A DNA stretch of 6,778 bases, taken from Nitrososphaera sp. (GTDB taxonomy: Archaea > Thermoproteota > Nitrososphaeria > Nitrososphaerales > Nitrososphaeraceae). The position numbers were made by a program, and so were the translations under genes. Shown piece after piece: positions 1 to 5,823 of this stretch. Position 1 is the first letter of the stretch. Each line of letters begins with the position of its first letter. The stretch spans positions 1 through 6,778 of the forward strand of contig JAJPDY010000063.1 of NCBI GenBank assembly GCA_023252395.1, written 5' to 3'. The notes beneath the pieces were generated by a model, which was not told where the DNA came from, ran no database searches, and saw only the letters and a list, made by a program, of their open reading frames with translations.

Positions 1-46
1 TGATGTAAAACCGGTATTGATTACAGCAATAGGGTATAAAGTATGA
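1..46 (+). CDS. Possible 3' end of an upstream gene (partial, nitroreductase-like tail?)
   Basis: The frame starting at base 2 reads DVKPVLITAIGYKV and stops at TGA 44-46. The pattern of a Pro-Val pair, a hydrophobic strand and then Ile-Gly-Tyr resembles the C-terminal strand of nitroreductase-family flavoproteins, which often end in a similar motif followed by a Pro/Lys-rich tail. The same frame beyond the stop reads YENGSVPKP before a second stop at 74-76, which could be the remains of such a tail. Only 14 codons are visible, so both the coding status and the family are weakly supported. Confidence 0.22.
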   Translation, partial: DVKPVLITAIGYKV

Positions 47-47
47 T

Positions 48-232
48 ATGAAAATGGATCAGTTCCTAAACCGTAGAACCAGACTGCTAGCAAGGATTAC
101 GACAAATTCTTCATTTACGTTCCAGCGGAGGTTGCAAGAGATGGAACCTTTCCTTTCAAACCACAGGATGAGCTAATTATCAAAATAGACAAAGATAGAA
201 AGAGACTCTTGATAGAGAAAACAAAGTCGTAA
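48..232 (+). pseudogene. Frameshifted small AbrB/SpoVT-like DNA-binding protein remnant
   Basis: From base 77 to TAA 230-232 one frame encodes 51 residues containing KFFIYVPAEVARDG, FPFKPQDELIIKID and RLLIEK. This matches the order of an AbrB/SpoVT swapped-hairpin fold: a strand, 'P.EV', a loop, a 'kpGDel.i.id' strand and a final 'l.iek' strand. The frame has no usable start codon and is closed upstream by TAG 74-76. The ATG at 48 opens another frame reading MKMDQFLNRRTRLLARIT, whose end would join naturally onto the downstream part if one base had been lost around 90-104. I infer a small regulator or antitoxin-like protein broken by a frameshift; a sequencing error could look the same. Five T's (233-237) follow the stop and could terminate transcription. 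Confidence 0.4.
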
Positions 233-525
233 TTTTTCTGGTTGCTCAGCAAGAACGCGATTATTGTAAGAAAAATTGAATCTATTGATCTGGGCCGATG
301 TTATGAAGAAAGGATCTAAAAGCATCGCCATTTACAAACTGACTAAAAATCAACTTCCACACCGCGCCTTTCATCATAACTGTATGTGTATTTTTCATCA
401 CTTGCAAGCGGTATCCTAGCCATTGAGGATCAGAAGAGTATTTAAAGAAAAGAAACCATTGAAGATTTTCTAATGCTAACACTAAGCAGTGGTCAAGCCC
501 TTTTGCCTGGCAGAAACGAACAAAT

Positions 526-534
526 TTTAATATA
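526..534 (+). promoter_or_regulatory. TATA box of the lsm-rpl37e operon
   Basis: TTTAATATA is the best archaeal TATA box upstream of lsm. Its centre near 530 predicts a transcription start near 556, hence a leader of about 16 nt to TTG 572, or 28 nt to ATG 584. Confidence 0.5.
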
Positions 535-548
535 TGCCTACATTGCGC

Positions 549-564
549 TCTACCTGTAGGTAGA
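549..564 (+). repeat. Inverted repeat over the predicted lsm transcript start
   Basis: TCTACC (549-554) and GGTAGA (559-564) form a perfect 6-bp stem around the loop TGTA. The repeat covers the predicted transcription start (about 556). Its right arm contains the Shine-Dalgarno-like AGGT (558-561) that would serve the TTG start at 572. It could be an operator or a leader hairpin controlling translation; function is inferred from position only. Confidence 0.4.
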
Positions 565-571
565 ATACTAG

Positions 572-802
572 TTGTCAGTAGATATGGCAGTAAAGGTTCT
601 CGATGAGAGCCTTGGAAAAGTTGTGCTTATCAAGCTAAAGGGCGGCAAGGTAATAAGGGGAAACCTTCATGGTTTCGATCAACACATGAACCTGTTACTT
701 GAAGATTCTGTAGAGATTCTGGACGAAGGCAAGTCAAACGACTTGGGCACCATTGTTGTCAGGGGCGACAACGTGGTGATTATTTCGCCGCCGCCAAAGT
801 AA
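572..802 (+). CDS. lsm: Archaeal Sm-like RNA-binding protein (LSm/SmAP)
   Basis: A 76-residue Sm-like protein. Archaeal LSm proteins form heptameric rings that bind U-rich RNA and act in RNA processing and turnover. The Sm1 motif spans about residues 17-48, with the FDQHMN segment (35-40) whose Asp36 and Asn40 line the RNA pocket. Sm2 carries GTIVVRGDN (59-67), where Arg64-Gly65 is the classic RG pair. The protein ends in a short Pro/Lys tail, and the length is normal for a single-domain archaeal LSm. The start used is TTG 572, preceded by GTAGGTAG about 8 nt upstream and giving an MSVDMAV N-terminus; ATG 584 (Met5) is the alternative and would remove nothing from the fold. The next gene, rpl37e, begins 20 nt later. 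This lsm-L37e pairing is common in archaeal genomes and implies one transcript. Confidence 0.95.
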   Translation: MSVDMAVKVLDESLGKVVLIKLKGGKVIRGNLHGFDQHMNLLLEDSVEILDEGKSNDLGTIVVRGDNVVIISPPPK

Positions 803-805
803 TGA

Positions 806-811
806 GAGGTG
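806..811 (+). promoter_or_regulatory. Shine-Dalgarno site of rpl37e
   Basis: GAGGTG matches the archaeal anti-SD complement (GGAGGTGAT) and lies 11 nt before ATG 823. It begins just after the lsm stop, which fits translation of a second cistron in the lsm mRNA and supports this start for L37e. Confidence 0.6.
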
Positions 812-822
812 TCTAGAAGGAA

Positions 823-993
823 ATGACAAAAGGCACTACATCAATGGGCAAGTTCACGCGCAAAAAGACCCACATACGTTGCAGAAGGTGCGGCCACAAC
901 TCTTTCCACAAGCGTGGCAAGGAATGCTCCAAATGCGGCTATCCAGATCCAAAGATGCGCACGTACCGCTGGATAAAGCGGCAGGTCGTCTAG
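823..993 (+). CDS. rpl37e: Large-subunit ribosomal protein L37e
   Basis: A 56-residue zinc-ribbon protein of the large ribosomal subunit. Four cysteines in two CxxC pairs, Cys20/Cys23 and Cys35/Cys38, bind one zinc. The N-terminal [10 protein letters not shown], the segment [11 protein letters not shown] (19-29) and [16 protein letters not shown] (35-50) are typical of archaeal and eukaryotic L37e. The protein is strongly basic, as expected for contact with 23S rRNA, and the length is normal for archaea. It lies 20 nt downstream of lsm and has its own strong ribosome binding site, so the two are almost certainly co-transcribed. The short size and an overlapping longer open frame (879-1205) could hide it from gene callers. 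Confidence 0.97.
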   Translation: MTKGTTSMGKFTRKKTHIRCRRCGHNSFHKRGKECSKCGYPDPKMRTYRWIKRQVV

Positions 994-997
994 TACC

Positions 998-1016
998 AAC
1001 AGAAAGCTTTTCTGTT
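998..1016 (+). terminator. Perfect 8-bp hairpin after rpl37e (terminator or operator)
   Basis: AACAGAAA (998-1005) and TTTCTGTT (1009-1016) are exact reverse complements around a 3-nt loop, starting 4 nt after the rpl37e stop. The position suits transcript-end formation, but no T run follows the stem and archaea usually terminate at oligo-T rather than at hairpins. The repeat also sits 21-39 bp upstream of ATG 1037, where a TATA box would lie for a leaderless mRNA, so an operator for that gene is equally possible. Confidence 0.4.
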
Positions 1017-1036
1017 AGCTCATATCAATCACAAGC

Positions 1037-1627
1037 ATGTCCGCAGAATTTGCCCTTATCGCCGGCTCGTCAGTCGCGGGGGCGATATCGGCTGCATTTA
1101 TCGAAAAGTTGTCACGAGCCCGGGCAAGCGAAAAAAAGCCAGAAACAAGGTCGACTAGCGCCGCCAGGGCAGAACTCGTTTCACTCTTGTTTGAGAAAAG
1201 CCTAGCATCTGAAGCCATAACCCGGGTGTATGAAGCATCTCAGGAAGGCAAGATCGACAGGCTCGAGCGGGACAGGCTCTTGCTGAAATACAAGCAGCAG
1301 CTCGACTCTCTCAACTTGAAAATTGCACAGCTGCAGCCAGTGGCAGACTATGCCGATCTTTCAGAATTACGCAACAACCTTGTGTCGCTTCTTGAGAACA
1401 GGATCTCTTCTCTCGATCAAAGGCTGCTTCAGATGTCAAAATCAGGAGCTTCGCCCGCCGACGTCGACTCGGAGGTGCAAAAGATAATCGCCGAAGTCAC
1501 AAAAGTGCAGGCCGCTCCAGTAGATCACAAGCCCTTCAAGTCGGAAGAAAAGAGCATAGAGCAGCTGCAGAGCGAGATAGTGCAGGCTCTCCAGCGTCTA
1601 GAGCAAGTCGAGATAGACAAGGACTAG
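1037..1627 (+). CDS. Unrecognised coiled-coil protein with N-terminal membrane segment
   Basis: A 196-residue protein I do not recognise. Residues 5-22 are an uninterrupted hydrophobic, small-residue-rich stretch (FALIAGSSVAGAISAAFI), followed at once by a basic cluster (LSRARASEKK). This suits a single N-terminal membrane anchor with the rest facing the cytoplasm, although the many Ala/Gly/Ser make it a borderline helix. After a linker, about residues 45-135 are charged and helical with leucine/isoleucine heptad character, including KIDRLERDRLLLKYKQQL and further repeats. A second helical segment lies at about 170-196. There is no catalytic motif, and Cys and Trp are absent. It is not CdvA: no PRC-barrel start is visible. 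The start is ATG 1037; no clear ribosome binding site precedes it, so a leaderless mRNA is likely. Its stop lies one base from the stop of the convergent lipid-kinase-like gene. Confidence 0.8.
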   Translation: MSAEFALIAGSSVAGAISAAFIEKLSRARASEKKPETRSTSAARAELVSLLFEKSLASEAITRVYEASQEGKIDRLERDRLLLKYKQQLDSLNLKIAQLQPVADYADLSELRNNLVSLLENRISSLDQRLLQMSKSGASPADVDSEVQKIIAEVTKVQAAPVDHKPFKSEEKSIEQLQSEIVQALQRLEQVEIDKD

Positions 1628-1628
1628 C

Positions 1629-2633
1629 CTACATCACAACATTCAGCGCTTTTGGAATCACCTGAAATGTGGCCGGCAGTATCCCTATCGGCTCGCCATC
1701 TATTGTGACTGTCACATTTCTTTCCTTTGACTTGATCGCGACTCTTTTTGCCTGCGCGTATAGTATGTTGTCGTTGGAATAGTCGCCGGTCTTTATGCTG
1801 ACCAGCTCGTCAAGCATCTTCAAACTTCCCGAGTCCTTTATGACGACGATGTCGAGAAGGCCATCAGATATGTCTGCTCTTGGTGCCACCACAAATCCTC
1901 CGCCAAGGAATTTTCCATTGGCAACTACCCCCATCGTCATGTTTGTCTGCATCCTTTTGCGCCTGTCAATTGAAAACTCGCAGATATTGCTTTCATACGC
2001 TGGGACCGTGGAGATGATCGCTGCGACGGTGGACACGAGCCTGCTCTTTACCTTGCTCCTTACTTTTTTTGACCTGTCGATTATCTCTGCCCCCACTCCC
2101 ATTTCAGCTGCATTTAGGAAAACCCGGGGTGGCAAGCGCGATCCGTCCTTTGGGTCAGTTGCCGAAACTGCTATCACGTCCATCTTTACCGGCAGCCCTC
2201 CAACAAAATTCTGGCAGCAAGGTATGATGCCCTCTGGAAGCTCTAGCGACTTGGCAAGCACGTTACGGGTGCCGCAAGGGACTAATCCCAACACTGCGTC
2301 AGGATTTATCTGCTTGAGAGAAGCGCCATTTACACCCGCGCTTTCTTCAAAAAAGCCATTTGCAACTTCGTTTATAGTGCCGTCGCCTCCTATCGCCACG
2401 ACCCTGCCAAACCCCTTGCGCAGCAGATTTCTTGCTGCAATAGTCCCATCTCCAGGACCCTTGCTGAAGACGACTTTGATGCTGCTCCCAAAGATACCTT
2501 TCATCTTTGCATGCAGGCTGTCCCAGTTTTTGCCTGTCAGCCCGCTACATGAATTTGGGTTGACCACCAGAGCGGTGTCGACTCTGCGCCTTGCAACGCG
2601 CACGGTGCGCGGGGCAACAGCTGTTTTCAACAA
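1629..2633 (-). CDS. Diacylglycerol kinase-family (YegS/DagK-like) lipid kinase
   Basis: A 334-residue cytosolic, membrane-associating kinase of the DAGK catalytic superfamily, whose members phosphorylate lipid hydroxyls with ATP. The N-terminal catalytic domain shows VVNPNS (23-28), GGDGTINEV (82-90, the nucleotide-binding signature) and PCGTRN (118-123), equivalent to the usual P.GTgN motif. The C-terminal beta-rich domain has GGGFVVAPRADISDGLLDIVVI and the late DGEP (312-315) typical of the family. Length is typical. The true substrate in an archaeon is unknown; archaeol-type or polyprenol lipids are possible. The start is TTG 2633, because TAG immediately precedes it in frame and no upstream start exists. 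It follows the winged-helix gene on the same strand after 57 bp. T-rich sequence and a weak TATA-like CTTATGA (2654-2660) in that gap suggest a separate transcript. Confidence 0.9.
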   Translation of the reverse strand: MLKTAVAPRTVRVARRRVDTALVVNPNSCSGLTGKNWDSLHAKMKGIFGSSIKVVFSKGPGDGTIAARNLLRKGFGRVVAIGGDGTINEVANGFFEESAGVNGASLKQINPDAVLGLVPCGTRNVLAKSLELPEGIIPCCQNFVGGLPVKMDVIAVSATDPKDGSRLPPRVFLNAAEMGVGAEIIDRSKKVRSKVKSRLVSTVAAIISTVPAYESNICEFSIDRRKRMQTNMTMGVVANGKFLGGGFVVAPRADISDGLLDIVVIKDSGSLKMLDELVSIKTGDYSNDNILYAQAKRVAIKSKERNVTVTIDGEPIGILPATFQVIPKALNVVM

Positions 2634-2671
2634 CTACCAGTGATGAACATTGCTCATAAGGATAGGCGTGT

Positions 2672-2686
2672 AAAAAATTAGAAAAA
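2672..2686 (-). terminator. Oligo-T terminator of the winged-helix gene
   Basis: On the minus strand two T tracts, TTTTT (2686-2682) and TTTTTT (2677-2672), follow within 20 nt of the stop of the winged-helix gene. Archaeal RNA polymerase terminates at such T runs without a hairpin. The second tract could alternatively act as a poor TATA element for the next gene. Confidence 0.5.
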
Positions 2687-2690
2687 GGAA

Positions 2691-2963
2691 CTACTTTCTG
2701 AGTTCCTGTGCGTTTGGAATCCCTTCCATCATTCCCTGCAGCGAGTTGGTAATGTTTAGAAAGTGTAAGCCCTTCTGCGTTGTCTTGTAGATCTGTTCTC
2801 CCTTGTCGTACGACAAAAGTCCGTTCTCTTCAAGCACTGCCAGATATTCCTTCAGCTGAGCGTATGATAGGAATGCCTTGTACATTATCTTGGTCTTTGT
2901 GGTGCCGCTGGTTGCCGACTCGAGGATTCGCGAAGCGATTTCGGTCCTGCTCCTATATTTCAT
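2691..2963 (-). CDS. Archaeal winged-helix transcriptional regulator
   Basis: About 90 residues forming one winged helix-turn-helix domain. It reads MKYRSRTEIASRILESA, then TKTKIMYKAFLSYAQLKEYL (helix-turn-helix with the recognition helix around SYAQLKEYLAVLEENGLL), then a wing (YDKGEQIYKTTQKGLHFL). This family is common and highly multiplied in thaumarchaea. It is a soluble DNA-binding protein and probably a dimer through its C-terminal helix. I use ATG 2963 because this family usually begins with M.YRSRTEI and because the TATA box at 2992-2999 predicts a transcript start near 2970, downstream of the alternative ATG at 2975. Its target is unknown. It is divergent from folD and upstream of the lipid-kinase-like gene, so both are candidates. 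No sensory domain is present. Confidence 0.85.
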   Translation of the reverse strand: MKYRSRTEIASRILESATSGTTKTKIMYKAFLSYAQLKEYLAVLEENGLLSYDKGEQIYKTTQKGLHFLNITNSLQGMMEGIPNAQELRK

Positions 2964-2991
2964 TTTTCTTACCATTTGTATAGGTTTTGTA

Positions 2992-2999
2992 CTATATAA
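2992..2999 (-). promoter_or_regulatory. TATA box of the winged-helix gene
   Basis: The minus strand reads TTATATAG, a near-consensus archaeal TATA box. Its centre (2995.5) predicts a transcript start near 2970, about 7 nt before ATG 2963 and inside the longer reading from ATG 2975. The site therefore favours the shorter protein. Confidence 0.6.
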
Positions 3000-3019
3000 G
3001 AAGCCCGTGGGTAATCTCT

Positions 3020-3031
3020 AATAACATTATT
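3020..3031. repeat. Palindrome between the winged-helix gene and folD
   Basis: AATAA-CA-TTATT is a 12-bp inverted repeat in the 125-bp divergent region. It lies about 24 bp upstream of the winged-helix TATA box and 58 bp before the folD start. It could be an operator for the neighbouring regulator, but A+T-rich palindromes of this size also arise by chance. Confidence 0.25.
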
Positions 3032-3088
3032 CAGAATATTGCCTTCACAACAGAAAAGCAAAATAGTGCTTGGAAGTGCAACTAATCG

Positions 3089-3952
3089 TTGGCCGCGCAA
3101 ATAATCGATGGCAAGGTCGTGTCTGCAGACGTCAAATCAAGAGTGAAAAAGGCAGTTGATGAATTAAAAGACGTTGGCGTGCAGCCATGCCTTGCGACTG
3201 TACTTGTGGGAGACGACCCTGCATCTGCGACGTACGTCGGAAGCAAGCAAAAAGACGCCAAGGAAGTAGGCATTGTCACAAGGGACCACAGGCTTGCAGC
3301 AAGTTTCAAGCAGAACGAGCTTGTCGAGCTGGTGCAGCTGCTAAACAACGACCCTGCAGTCCACGGCATCTTGGTCCAGCTGCCGCTGCCAAAACATATC
3401 AACGAGTTTGCAATCATTAACACTCTCAGCCCGCTAAAAGACGTTGACGGCCTTACACCCTACAATGCCGGCATGCTGCAAAATGGCATGGCGCTCCTCA
3501 AGCCCTGCACGCCTTCCGGCGTCATGGAGCTTTTGGACTACTACAAGATTGATGTTTCAGGCATGGATGCAGTCATTGTCAACCGCAGCAACCTAGTAGG
3601 CAAGCCACTTGCATTCATGCTTCTTGAGAAGAACGCGACTGTAACTGTGTGCCATTCAAGGACAAAGGACCTTGATGAAAAGCTGCGCAACGCTGATCTT
3701 GTGGTGACTGCGGTTGGCAACCGCCAGCGCTTTACGCTTACTGCAGATATGATAAAAGAAGGGGCAGTGGTGATAGATGTCGGCACTGCAAGGCTAAACG
3801 GCAAGCTCGCCGGCGACGCCGATTTTGATTCTGTCAGGGAAAAAGCATCTTGGATAACCCCTGTCCCAGGCGGAGTCGGCCTCATGACTCGCGCAATGCT
3901 TCTGAAAAACACAGTATCTGCCGCATCAATTGCCAAAGAGATGAGCCAATAG
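3089..3952 (+). CDS. folD: Methylenetetrahydrofolate dehydrogenase / methenyl-THF cyclohydrolase
   Basis: A 287-residue bifunctional cytosolic enzyme: NADP-dependent oxidation of 5,10-methylene-THF to methenyl-THF, then hydrolysis to 10-formyl-THF. The substrate-binding domain shows DDPASATYVGSKQK with Tyr49 and catalytic Lys53 (YxxxK), QLPLP (97-101), KDVDG (117-121) and PCTPSG (139-144). The Rossmann domain shows VNRSNLVGKP (164-173), VCHSRT, VIDVGTARLNGKLAGD and PGGVGLMT (260-267). Length is normal. Two positions depart from the commonest motif: Asn165 where Gly is usual in 'VGRS', and Leu265 where Pro is usual in 'PGGVGPMT'. The start is TTG 3089, the only possible one because TAA 3083-3085 precedes it in frame; GGAAGTG (3072-3078) serves as ribosome binding site. 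It is followed after 6 nt by the cyclo-ligase, so the two form an operon for folate one-carbon supply, opposite purD. Confidence 0.97.
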   Translation: MAAQIIDGKVVSADVKSRVKKAVDELKDVGVQPCLATVLVGDDPASATYVGSKQKDAKEVGIVTRDHRLAASFKQNELVELVQLLNNDPAVHGILVQLPLPKHINEFAIINTLSPLKDVDGLTPYNAGMLQNGMALLKPCTPSGVMELLDYYKIDVSGMDAVIVNRSNLVGKPLAFMLLEKNATVTVCHSRTKDLDEKLRNADLVVTAVGNRQRFTLTADMIKEGAVVIDVGTARLNGKLAGDADFDSVREKASWITPVPGGVGLMTRAMLLKNTVSAASIAKEMSQ

Positions 3953-3958
3953 CTGCCC

Positions 3959-4513
3959 GTGCCAGATTCAAACAAAGAGGCAGTACGCCGCAGGATGCTG
4001 GAAAAGCGTAATTCGCAGGCAATGGGCGACAATGCGAGGCGCAGCGCGCTCGCGCAAGAGTACATTGTAAAGAGTAGAGAGTTCCAGTCTGCCAAAATAG
4101 TCGGAGCCTACTCTGCAACAGGATCAGAAGTCAGGACTGACCTTTTAATTAGTGAAGCAAAAAGGATGGGCAAGGTCGTTGCGCTTCCAAGGACTGAAGG
4201 AGACATGATCAATTTTTATGAAATGTCATCAACCGATGAGCTCATCGCTGGCAGATTTGGAATCATGGAGCCGCCGCCTACACATCCTGCACGCAGAATA
4301 GACCTACTTGTTGTCCCCGGCATAGCATTTGACAAGCAAGGCTACCGGCTTGGATACGGCAAAGGCTACTACGACCGCTATCTGTCAGAGAAAAAACCAC
4401 AATTCGCGATTGGCCTTGCATACAATTTCCAGCTGCTTGAGAGCCTGCCGCATGACAAGCATGATGCAAAGATGGATGCAATAGCGACTGAAGATGGAAT
4501 TCTTTACCTCTAG
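3959..4513 (+). CDS. 5-formyltetrahydrofolate cyclo-ligase
   Basis: A 184-residue soluble enzyme (5-FCL/MTHFS family) that converts 5-formyl-THF to 5,10-methenyl-THF with ATP, recovering a folate form that otherwise inhibits folate enzymes. The N-terminus has the usual basic helix (KEAVRRRMLEKR, 6-17). The middle has LPRTEGDMINFYEM and FGIMEPPP. The diagnostic motif LGYGKGYYDRYL (131-142) binds phosphate and folate and is preceded by VVPGIAFD. The C-terminus has LPHDKHDAKMDAIATE, also family-typical. Length is normal. The start is GTG 3959, six nucleotides after folD, which indicates translational coupling and a shared transcript. Its stop TAG 4511-4513 lies inside the CTAG shared with the stop of purD. 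The product is also methenyl-THF, so it feeds directly into FolD. Confidence 0.94.
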   Translation: MPDSNKEAVRRRMLEKRNSQAMGDNARRSALAQEYIVKSREFQSAKIVGAYSATGSEVRTDLLISEAKRMGKVVALPRTEGDMINFYEMSSTDELIAGRFGIMEPPPTHPARRIDLLVVPGIAFDKQGYRLGYGKGYYDRYLSEKKPQFAIGLAYNFQLLESLPHDKHDAKMDAIATEDGILYL

Positions 4514-5802
4514 CGCATGATTGCGCGCCTTGCAATGTCTGTCCTGTAATAGTGGTCATTCTCTCCCCAGTGGATCTTCCTGACAGCCGAATATGCGTTG
4601 TCTATTGCGCGCCTTGCGTCCTTGCCAAGCGCAGTTACTCCAAGGACCCTGCCGCCGTTTGTCACGACCTTGTTCTGCGAATCTCTGGTGGTTCCTGCGT
4701 GGAAGACCATGGTGTCATTCCCAAAGCCTGAATCGAGACCCTCAATGACTTTGCCTTTTTGGTAGCTGCCCGGGTATCCCCTTGCAGCCATGATTACGCA
4801 TACTGCCGTCTGATCCTTCCATTCGATCGGTGGCATCGAGCCAAGCCTGCCGCCAATCGCCGCGTCGATGTACTGGTATAGATCAGACTTCATCCTCATC
4901 ACTATCGGCTGGCATTCCGGGTCGCCCATTCGCGCGTTGAATTCAAGCACGCGTGGGTTGTGCGTATTTTCGTCGACCATTATGCCTGCGTAGAGAAAGC
5001 CGGTAAAAGGAGTCCCGCGCTTTTTCATTGTGCTTACCACCGGCTCCATCACCTGCTTTACTATCTTTTCATGCAGTTCCTTGTCGACGACGGGCGCAGG
5101 GGAATAAGCGCCCATCCCGCCAGTGTTGGGGCCTTTGTCGCCATCAAATATTCTCTTGTGGTCCTGGCTTGAAGCTAGTGGCATTATCGACTTGCCGTCG
5201 CAAAGCGCAATGAACGACGCCTCTTCGCCGGCAAGCCGCTCTTCGATCACTACCTTGCTGCCTGCAAGCCCGAACTCTTTCTTAGTCATGATCGTGTCAA
5301 TGGCCGCGATTGCCTGTTCTGCGTTGTCACAGACGACCACACCTTTGCCTGCCGCCAACCCGTCTGCCTTGACGACCAGCGGCTTGTTCTGCCTGACGAC
5401 ATAGTCCTTGGCTTTTTCGGCATCAGAAAATGTCGCAAACTCTGCCGTTGGGATCCCCGCTTCGCGCATGAATTCTTTGGCAAATGCCTTGCTCGCTTCG
5501 AGCATGGCCGCCTTTTTTGCAGGACCGAAAATCCTCAGTCCTTCCTTCGCAAAGACATCTACAATGCCCATTGAAAGCGGCTCTTCAGGTCCGACGATTG
5601 TGAGCAGGTTACTCTGGCGCTTTGCAAATGACGCCAACTTTTCAATGTCGTTCTGCTTGATGTCGACATTTTCAGCTGTTCCGCCGTTGCCGGGCGCAAA
5701 ATAGATCTTGTCTACATGAATGCTTTGCGAAATCTTCCATCCGAGGGCGTGCTCCCTGCCGCCGGAGCCTATGATGAGGACATTGTTCTTGCCAGACGCC
5801 AC
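4510..5802 (-). CDS. purD: Phosphoribosylamine-glycine ligase (GAR synthetase)
   Basis: A 430-residue cytosolic ATP-grasp enzyme catalysing the second step of purine synthesis: 5-phosphoribosylamine + glycine + ATP to glycinamide ribonucleotide. The N domain starts NNVLIIGSGGREHALGW, with GSGGREH at 12-18, then PGNGGTA and VVGPEEPL. The ATP-grasp part shows VKADGLAAGKGVVV, EEASF, QDHKRIFDGDKGPNTGGMGA and FNARMGDPECQ (family NvRfGDPEtQ). The C domain is complete. The frame is open back to GTG 5850, but I take GTG 5802. The homologous part starts there, and a TATA box centred at 5827.5 sits about 25 bp upstream, which makes 5802 the first base of a leaderless mRNA and puts the promoter inside any longer reading. 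GAR is the acceptor for the first formyl-THF step, which links it to the convergent folD pair. Confidence 0.97.
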   Translation of the reverse strand: MASGKNNVLIIGSGGREHALGWKISQSIHVDKIYFAPGNGGTAENVDIKQNDIEKLASFAKRQSNLLTIVGPEEPLSMGIVDVFAKEGLRIFGPAKKAAMLEASKAFAKEFMREAGIPTAEFATFSDAEKAKDYVVRQNKPLVVKADGLAAGKGVVVCDNAEQAIAAIDTIMTKKEFGLAGSKVVIEERLAGEEASFIALCDGKSIMPLASSQDHKRIFDGDKGPNTGGMGAYSPAPVVDKELHEKIVKQVMEPVVSTMKKRGTPFTGFLYAGIMVDENTHNPRVLEFNARMGDPECQPIVMRMKSDLYQYIDAAIGGRLGSMPPIEWKDQTAVCVIMAARGYPGSYQKGKVIEGLDSGFGNDTMVFHAGTTRDSQNKVVTNGGRVLGVTALGKDARRAIDNAYSAVRKIHWGENDHYYRTDIARRAIMR

Positions 5803-5823
5803 AACGCTGTAAAAAACAGTCGG

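Larger units (their letters stand above)
233..571. other. Intergenic stretch without a convincing gene
   Basis: About 340 bases, clearly more A+T-rich than the rest. It holds a T tract (233-237), an 11-bp palindrome TTGCT-C-AGCAA (242-252) and, at its right end, the TATA box and inverted repeat of the lsm promoter described separately. The minus strand is open from 482 (GTG) to 282, giving 66 residues rich in Trp, Phe and Met. It has no recognisable domain, ribosome binding site or promoter, and the frame remains open upstream into lsm antisense. I do not call it a gene, although a decayed coding remnant is possible. No tRNA or CRISPR repeat is visible. Confidence 0.5.

Noticed and set aside
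282..482. 66-codon open frame on the minus strand (GTG start) in the left intergenic region
   Set aside because: No recognisable domain, no ribosome binding site or TATA box, unusual Trp/Phe-rich composition, and the frame continues open without a start into antisense lsm.
879..1205. 108-codon plus-strand open frame
   Set aside because: It overlaps rpl37e and the start of the coiled-coil gene in another frame; composition is not protein-like and both true genes are clearly better supported.
1795..2643. 282-codon open frame antisense to the lipid-kinase-like gene
   Set aside because: It is a mirror of a gene with strong family motifs; its Ser/Pro/Thr-rich product has no domain and arises from codon bias of the opposite strand.
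2640..2701. Possible C/D box guide RNA on the plus strand (GTGATGA at 2640-2646, CTGA at 2698-2701)
   Set aside because: No internal D'/C' boxes, no good terminal stem and it runs over the start of a coding gene; the two motifs alone are expected by chance.
3541..4095. 184-codon minus-strand open frame across folD and the cyclo-ligase
   Set aside because: Antisense shadow of two unambiguous enzymes, without promoter or family features.
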